From NCBI GenBank assembly GCA_946480605.1, contig CAMLKW010000027.1, forward strand, positions 1 to 28,438: DNA of 28,438 bases, in the 5' to 3' direction. Below, in pieces: positions 24,101-28,438 of this stretch. The notes beneath the pieces are model-generated. The model was not told the DNA's origin. It made no database searches and was given only the letters and a program-made list of their open reading frames with translations. Made by a program: the position numbers and the translations under genes. This stretch comes from an uncultured Roseateles sp. Lineage in GTDB: Bacteria; Pseudomonadota; Gammaproteobacteria; Burkholderiales; Burkholderiaceae. Every line of letters begins with the position of its first letter. Positions within the stretch are counted from its first letter, which is position 1.

Positions 24101-25180
24101 TCAGCCTTGCCTGGCCAGCCAGGCGATGGCGGCCCGCTGCTGCTCGCCATCGAAGCGATGGCCGCCGGGCGTGGCCAGCGTCGTGATGCCGCGTGGCCAG
24201 GCCCGGTTCAGCGTGCGCCACGCCTGCTGTGCCGCATCCCAGGGGAACAGCCTATCCTCGCTGGAGCCCATCAGCATCAACGGCCGCGGTGCGATCAGCG
24301 CCGCCACGTCGGGATGGTCCAGCTCGGCGGCCAGGCCTGGGTGGGCCATGCTGAACGCCGACTGGCCGACCAGCGTGTGCTCGCCCGGGCGCAGCAGGCC
24401 TTCGCGCGTGCACATCCAGTGCGCGGCCACGCAGGCCGACACCTCGTCGCAGACAGCGGCGAGCTGCCACGCGCGGAAGGCGCCCATCGAGAAACCCAGC
24501 ACGGCCACGCGCCGGGCGTCGATGCCGGGCTGCTCGCGCAGCCAGCGGTGGGCGCGCAGGTCGTCGCTGGCGATGAGGCCGGCCCAGCTGTGGCCCAGTT
24601 GCAGCAGGTGGTTCGCCAGCGCCTGCTGGTCGTCGCGGGCGAAACCGGGCCGGCTGCGTTCGCCCCAGCCCAGCGCGTCTATGGCCAGCACGGCGAAGCC
24701 GGCGTCCGCCAGCGTGTCGCCGACGAAGGCGCCGCCGTAGTAGCGCTGCACCCAGGCCTCGGCCGACGCGTTGGCGGCCAGCGGCCGGACCATCTTCTCC
24801 TTGCCGATGTCGAAGCGCGCGCCGTGGTCGTGCATCAGCAGCACGGCCGGGTGCGGGCCGTCGCCCCGGGGGCGCAGGAACAGCGCCGGCACGCGGTCGC
24901 CCAAGGCGCCGCGCAGCGTCAGCGACTGCAGCACGTGGCCGTTGCGCTGCTGCTCGGCCCGCAGCTCGGCAGCGAAGCCGCTGCCGTCGTCGCCCGGGCG
25001 CAGCATCAGCGTCCGCGCGGCGGCCCGCGCGTCGGCGCGCCAGCCGGGGGTGTCGCGCCAGGCCAGGCGCGGGCGCCAGCCGCGTTGCAGCGCGGCCAGC
25101 GTGTCGTCCAGAGGTTCGGCGCGGCCGGTCAACGGCCACAGGGCCAGCGGGGCGAGCAGGTGTCGGCGTTGCAGGCTCAT
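24101..25180 (-). CDS. Alpha/beta hydrolase, dienelactone-hydrolase/acetyl-esterase type
   Basis: A 359-residue hydrolase. The N terminus SLQRRHLLAPLALWPLTGRA resembles a signal peptide with a pair of arginines, so export is possible. The core has HPAVLLMHDHGARFDIGKEKM, LAIDALGWGERS, the nucleophile elbow GFSMGA with Ser231, IAPRPLMLMGSSED with the likely acid, and GGHRF with the likely catalytic His. The GKEKM segment and the order of motifs fit esterases of the Abhydrolase_7/acetylxylan-esterase group found near polysaccharide genes. The substrate is unknown; an esterified pectin or hemicellulose is a guess from the neighbourhood. It is divergent from the solute-binding protein gene, 44 bases apart. 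Confidence 0.82.
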   Translation of the reverse strand: MSLQRRHLLAPLALWPLTGRAEPLDDTLAALQRGWRPRLAWRDTPGWRADARAAARTLMLRPGDDGSGFAAELRAEQQRNGHVLQSLTLRGALGDRVPALFLRPRGDGPHPAVLLMHDHGARFDIGKEKMVRPLAANASAEAWVQRYYGGAFVGDTLADAGFAVLAIDALGWGERSRPGFARDDQQALANHLLQLGHSWAGLIASDDLRAHRWLREQPGIDARRVAVLGFSMGAFRAWQLAAVCDEVSACVAAHWMCTREGLLRPGEHTLVGQSAFSMAHPGLAAELDHPDVAALIAPRPLMLMGSSEDRLFPWDAAQQAWRTLNRAWPRGITTLATPGGHRFDGEQQRAAIAWLARQG

Positions 25181-25224
25181 GGTTGGTCGGGGCTGTCAGC
25201 CGCGCGCGGCTGTGAGAGAGTCGG

Positions 25225-26016
25225 GTGGCCTTCCTGCGAGAAACCCCTGTGCGCCTGCGTCGCCGCTCCGTCTGCCTGTTGCCCCTGGCCGTGCCGTCGG
25301 CGCGAGCCGTGGGCGAGGAGCGGGCCCCGCTGCGCATCGGCTGGAGCGACTATCCGCCGTTCCAGTCGCCCGGCGCCAGCGGCCAGCCGCAGGGGCTGGA
25401 CGTCGACTTGTTGGAGCTGCTGGCGCGCGCCGCCCGCGAGCGGCTGCAGTGGCTGCGCCGGCCCTGGGCCCGGCAGATGGCCGACGTGGCCCAGGGGGAG
25501 CTGGACCTCGTGCCCGCCGCAACGCCCTCGCCCGAGCGCATGGCGTTCGGCGACTTCACGCAGGCCTACCGCATGGAGCGCGTTGCGCTGCTGGGGCTGG
25601 CCGGCGAGACGCCGCCGCTGCGCCGCCTGGGCGAGCTGAAGGGCCGGGCGGTGCGCATCGGCGTCATCCGCGGCGTGGCCTTCCCGACGGTCGTGCGGCG
25701 TGAGTTGGAGGACCCCGAGCTGGCGCGGCTGCTGGTGCCGCTGCATGCGAACGACCTGACGCTGTCGGCGCTGAGGGCGCGGCGGGTGGACTACGTCATC
25801 GACGATCCCGCCACGCTGGCCCATCGCGCCACGCGCAACCCCGGGGCCGCGCTGCAGGTGGCGTTGGAGCTGGCGGTGAGCCCCGTGCACCTGCTGGTGG
25901 GCCGGCCCACGCTGGCGCAGCGGCCCGACCTGCTGCAGCGGCTCAACCAGGGGCTGCAGAGCGCGCGCCGCACGCCCGAATGGGCGCAGGTGCTGGCCCG
26001 CTACCCCGGTTACTGA
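25225..26016 (+). CDS. Orphan family-3 solute-binding protein (ABC-type, amino-acid-like)
   Basis: A 263-residue periplasmic binding protein fold (SBP_bac_3): LRIGWSDYPPFQSP, GLDVDLLELLARAARERLQW, GELDLVPAATPSPERMAFGDFTQAYRME, LKGRAVRIGVIRGV and VDYVIDDPATLAH. The start is GTG preceded by GAGAGAG; an alternative GTG at 25249 gives a similar N terminus with LRRRSVCLLPLAVPSARA as the probable signal. No permease or ATPase gene is adjacent, so it may serve a distant transporter or act as a sensor-type or lyase-like standalone protein. Its last 7 bases overlap the convergent dctM. Confidence 0.83.
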   Translation: MAFLRETPVRLRRRSVCLLPLAVPSARAVGEERAPLRIGWSDYPPFQSPGASGQPQGLDVDLLELLARAARERLQWLRRPWARQMADVAQGELDLVPAATPSPERMAFGDFTQAYRMERVALLGLAGETPPLRRLGELKGRAVRIGVIRGVAFPTVVRRELEDPELARLLVPLHANDLTLSALRARRVDYVIDDPATLAHRATRNPGAALQVALELAVSPVHLLVGRPTLAQRPDLLQRLNQGLQSARRTPEWAQVLARYPGY

Positions 26017-27317
26017 CCGCCCACCCATGCGGGCAGCGCGAGCGACAGCGCCGGGATATAGGTGGCTGCCAGCAGCGTGACCAGCAGCGCGCCGTAGAAC
26101 GGTGCAATGGAGCGCATCACCTGGCCCACGCTGACGCCACCGATCGCGCAGCCGACGAACTGTGTGCTGCCCACCGGCGGCGTGTTCAGGCCCAGCGCGC
26201 AGTTGATCAGCATCATGATGCCGAACTGCGTCGGGTCCATGCCGAACTGCTGGCAGATGGGCAGGAAGATGGGCGTGCAGATCAGGATGGTGGCCGCCAT
26301 GTCCAGGAAGGTGCCCAGCAGGAACAACAGCACGTTGACCCACAGGAAGATCAGCCAGGCCTGGTTGCCGCTCATCTGCTCCAGCCATTCGCCGGTCTTC
26401 TGCGGCACCTCGTACAGCGCCAGGAAGTAGCCGAACGCGGCCGAGATGCCGATCAGCAGCAGCACGACGCCGGTGGTCTTGCAGGCCTTGGCGCAGGCGG
26501 CCAAAAAGCCCTTCCAGCTCAGCGTGCGGTAGACCAGCCCGGTGACGATCAACGCCCAGCACACCGCCGTGGCAGCCGACTCGGTGGCCGTGAACACGCC
26601 ACTCAAGATGCCGCCCAGGATGATGACGATGACCAGCAGCCCCGGCAGCGCCGCGAGCAGGGCAGAGAACACCAGGCCCCAGCCGGGGAAGGCGCCGTTG
26701 GTGGGATAGCCGCGCTTGACCGCCACGCCGTAGGCGGCGATCAGGTTGGCCACCGTCAGCAGCAGTGCCGGCAGCAGCGCCGCGAGTATGAGGTTGAACA
26801 CGCTCACCGCCGCGATGCCGGCCGTGGCCAGCACGTAGATGATGAGGTTGTGCGAGGTCGGCATCAGCGCGCCCACCAGCGCCGAGTGCGTGGTCACGTT
26901 GACCGCGTAGTCGGCGTCGTAGCCCTCGCGCTTCATCAGCGGAATCATCACCGAGCCCATCGCCGACACGTCGGCCAGCGGCGAGCCGGCCACGCCGCCG
27001 AACAGCGTGCAGCCCACCACATTGCTCATGCCGAGGCCACCGCGCACATGACCCACCAGCCGGTTCGCGAACACGACGATGCGCTCCGCGATGCCGCCGT
27101 GCAGCATCAGCTCGCCCGCGAAGATGAAGAACGGGATGGCGAGGAAGGAGAAGATCTGCATGCCACCCACCATCTTCTGGAAGACGATGGCCATGGGCAG
27201 ATCGGCGGCCAGCACGGTTGCGACCGAGGCCAGGCCGATGGAGAACGCCACGGGCACGCCCAGCAGCAGCAGCAGCACGAAGCTGCCGCACATGATCCAG
27301 AGTTCCATTCCTTCCAT
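26010..27317 (-). CDS. dctM: TRAP transporter large permease (DctM)
   Basis: A 435-residue inner-membrane protein with about 12-13 hydrophobic segments. DctM signatures are GVPVAFSIGLAS, FLAIPFFIFAGELML, GMSNVVGCTLFGGVAGSPLADVSAMGS (the conserved cytoplasmic re-entrant motif) and MMLINCALGLNTPPVG. It couples sodium-driven transport of an organic acid delivered by the periplasmic DctP. The ATG lies one base after the dctQ stop. The gene ends in a 7-base convergent overlap with the solute-binding protein gene. Confidence 0.95.
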   Translation of the reverse strand: MEGMELWIMCGSFVLLLLLGVPVAFSIGLASVATVLAADLPMAIVFQKMVGGMQIFSFLAIPFFIFAGELMLHGGIAERIVVFANRLVGHVRGGLGMSNVVGCTLFGGVAGSPLADVSAMGSVMIPLMKREGYDADYAVNVTTHSALVGALMPTSHNLIIYVLATAGIAAVSVFNLILAALLPALLLTVANLIAAYGVAVKRGYPTNGAFPGWGLVFSALLAALPGLLVIVIILGGILSGVFTATESAATAVCWALIVTGLVYRTLSWKGFLAACAKACKTTGVVLLLIGISAAFGYFLALYEVPQKTGEWLEQMSGNQAWLIFLWVNVLLFLLGTFLDMAATILICTPIFLPICQQFGMDPTQFGIMMLINCALGLNTPPVGSTQFVGCAIGGVSVGQVMRSIAPFYGALLVTLLAATYIPALSLALPAWVGGQ

Positions 27318-27318
27318 C

Positions 27319-27813
27319 TCAGACCCCGGCCTCAGCCACTTCTTCGTTGCGCCACAGCGCGATCAGATGCTCGATGCAGAACAGCACGATGAGCACGCTG
27401 GCGATGACCAGCGGCAGGTAGTCCAGCCCCTCGGGCACGCCCAGCAGCGGCTTGGGCTCGGCCCATTTCAGCGTCAGCCATTCCCAGCCGGCCATGCCCA
27501 TCAGCACCGCGAAGGTGATGACGCACAGATGGATCAGCGCCTCGGCGACGCGCTGCGCGCCGCGCGGCAGCAGTGCCACCAGCGATTCCATGCCCAGGTG
27601 ACCCGCATCGCGCACGCCCACGGCCACGGCCAGCGACGTGATGTAGAGCACCAGCAGCAGCGCCACCGGCTCGGTCCAGGTGGGCGAGTCGTTCAGCACG
27701 TAGCGGCCCAGTACCTGCCACTGCACGCAGCAGACCAGCAGCACCAGCCCGAGCACGGCCGCGCGCAGCGACCAGCGCGACAAGGCCGCGCAGAGCTTGG
27801 TATAGGCCGTCAC
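27319..27813 (-). CDS. dctQ: TRAP transporter small permease (DctQ)
   Basis: A 164-residue protein with four predicted membrane helices, containing the DctQ patterns [17 protein letters not shown] and [23 protein letters not shown]. It forms the membrane complex with DctM. The start is GTG, overlapping the dctP stop as GTGA, so the three TRAP genes are translationally coupled in the order P-Q-M. Confidence 0.93.
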   Translation of the reverse strand: MTAYTKLCAALSRWSLRAAVLGLVLLVCCVQWQVLGRYVLNDSPTWTEPVALLLVLYITSLAVAVGVRDAGHLGMESLVALLPRGAQRVAEALIHLCVITFAVLMGMAGWEWLTLKWAEPKPLLGVPEGLDYLPLVIASVLIVLFCIEHLIALWRNEEVAEAGV

Positions 27814-28438
27814 TTGATGTCCTGGATGGCCTTGACGAGCTTTTGCAGCTCAGGTGTGGCGGTGAACTTGGCGATGACCGGCTGCATGGCCTGACGGAAG
27901 GGGCCCAGGTCGGGCTGCACGACCTCGGAGCCGCCGGCCTTCACGACGGCCAGCGCCTTGGCCTCCTGCGCATCCCACTTCTCGCGCTGCACTTGCACCG
28001 AGGCCTTGGCGGCGGCGCGCAGCTGCGCCTGCTGCTCGGGCTTGAGCTTGTCCCACACGCGCTTGCTGATGAACAGCGCATCCGGCGTCATGGAGTGTTC
28101 GGTGCGGCTGTAGAACTTGGCCGCCTCGAAGTGGCGGAAGCCCTCGTAGCTGGGGATGTTGTTCTCGGCTGCGTCGATGAGGTTGGTCTTCAGGCCCGTG
28201 TAGACCTCGCCGATGGGCATGGGCGACGGGTTGGCGCCCATGGCCTGCATGGCGGCCACCCACAGGTCGGTCTGCTGCACGCGGATCTTCAGGCCCTTCA
28301 TGTCGGCCAGCGTCTTGATGGGCTTGCGCGCGTAGACCGAGCGGGCACCGGAGTCGTACAGCGCCAGGCCCACCATGCCCTGGTGCTCGCAGGCTTTCAG
28401 GATCTCCTCGCCGGGTGCGCCGTCGTAGGCGCGGCGCA
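27810..28438 (-). CDS. dctP: TRAP transporter substrate-binding protein (DctP), 5' part outside the window
   Basis: About 209 C-terminal residues are visible; the signal peptide and first lobe lie beyond the right edge. The frame runs open to the edge ([20 protein letters not shown]), so internal Met codons are not starts. DctP signatures: [12 protein letters not shown] with the arginine that normally binds the substrate carboxylate, [20 protein letters not shown], and [21 protein letters not shown]. The AENNxPSYE...YSxTEHSM pattern resembles TRAP binding proteins shown for glucuronate and galacturonate, as remembered. Uptake of uronic acids would fit the pectin locus, but this is inference. 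Confidence 0.9.
   Translation of the reverse strand, partial: RRAYDGAPGEEILKACEHQGMVGLALYDSGARSVYARKPIKTLADMKGLKIRVQQTDLWVAAMQAMGANPSPMPIGEVYTGLKTNLIDAAENNIPSYEGFRHFEAAKFYSRTEHSMTPDALFISKRVWDKLKPEQQAQLRAAAKASVQVQREKWDAQEAKALAVVKAGGSEVVQPDLGPFRQAMQPVIAKFTATPELQKLVKAIQDIK

Overview
The window looks like chromosome of a GC-rich (roughly two-thirds G+C by eye) betaproteobacterium of the order Burkholderiales, probably near Roseateles/Mitsuaria/Pelomonas. The grounds are the protein flavour (Xanthomonas/Caulobacter-type TonB receptors, a PEP-CTERM protein, Tex, TRAP transporters) and the codon bias, not a database match. No RNA gene, CRISPR array, insertion sequence or integrase was seen.

The core, about 5.9-23.1 kb, is a pectin/homogalacturonan utilisation locus built as two divergent gene strings around one 464-base promoter region (11277-11740). 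Leftwards run kduD, oligogalacturonate lyase (PL22), pectin methylesterase (CE8), a Tat/lipoprotein-type pectate lyase (PL1) and a close KdgR-like IclR regulator. The three enzyme genes overlap by 4 bases at each junction. Rightwards run a TonB-dependent receptor, a small PEP-CTERM protein, a secreted PL1-linker-CE8 fusion enzyme, a second TonB-dependent receptor, another PL1-like lyase and a CE12-type rhamnogalacturonan acetylesterase. The inferred flow is: secreted enzymes de-esterify and cut pectin outside the cell; the two receptors take oligomers across the outer membrane; the periplasmic lyase and methylesterase shorten them; Ogl splits the products to monomers in the cytoplasm; KduD acts on the ketouronate; KdgR senses an intermediate. 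Two KdgR-operator-like 13-mers and several inverted repeats lie in the shared promoter region.

Left flank (1-5.8 kb): the N-terminal part of tex (reverse), a GH19-type chitinase/endolysin-like gene (forward), a TIGR03862-like flavoprotein, an SDR, an ElaA-like acetyltransferase and a zinc-independent MDR reductase. The last three are tightly coupled (1- and 4-base overlaps) and follow kdgR on the same strand.

Right flank (23.1-28.4 kb): a small cupin, a small probable lipoprotein, an alpha/beta hydrolase of esterase type, an orphan family-3 solute-binding protein, and a TRAP transporter (dctP partial, dctQ, dctM) whose binding protein resembles those for hexuronates and so may import galacturonate. 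Enzymes downstream of KduD (kduI, kdgK, kdgA, uxaABC) are not in the window and must be elsewhere.
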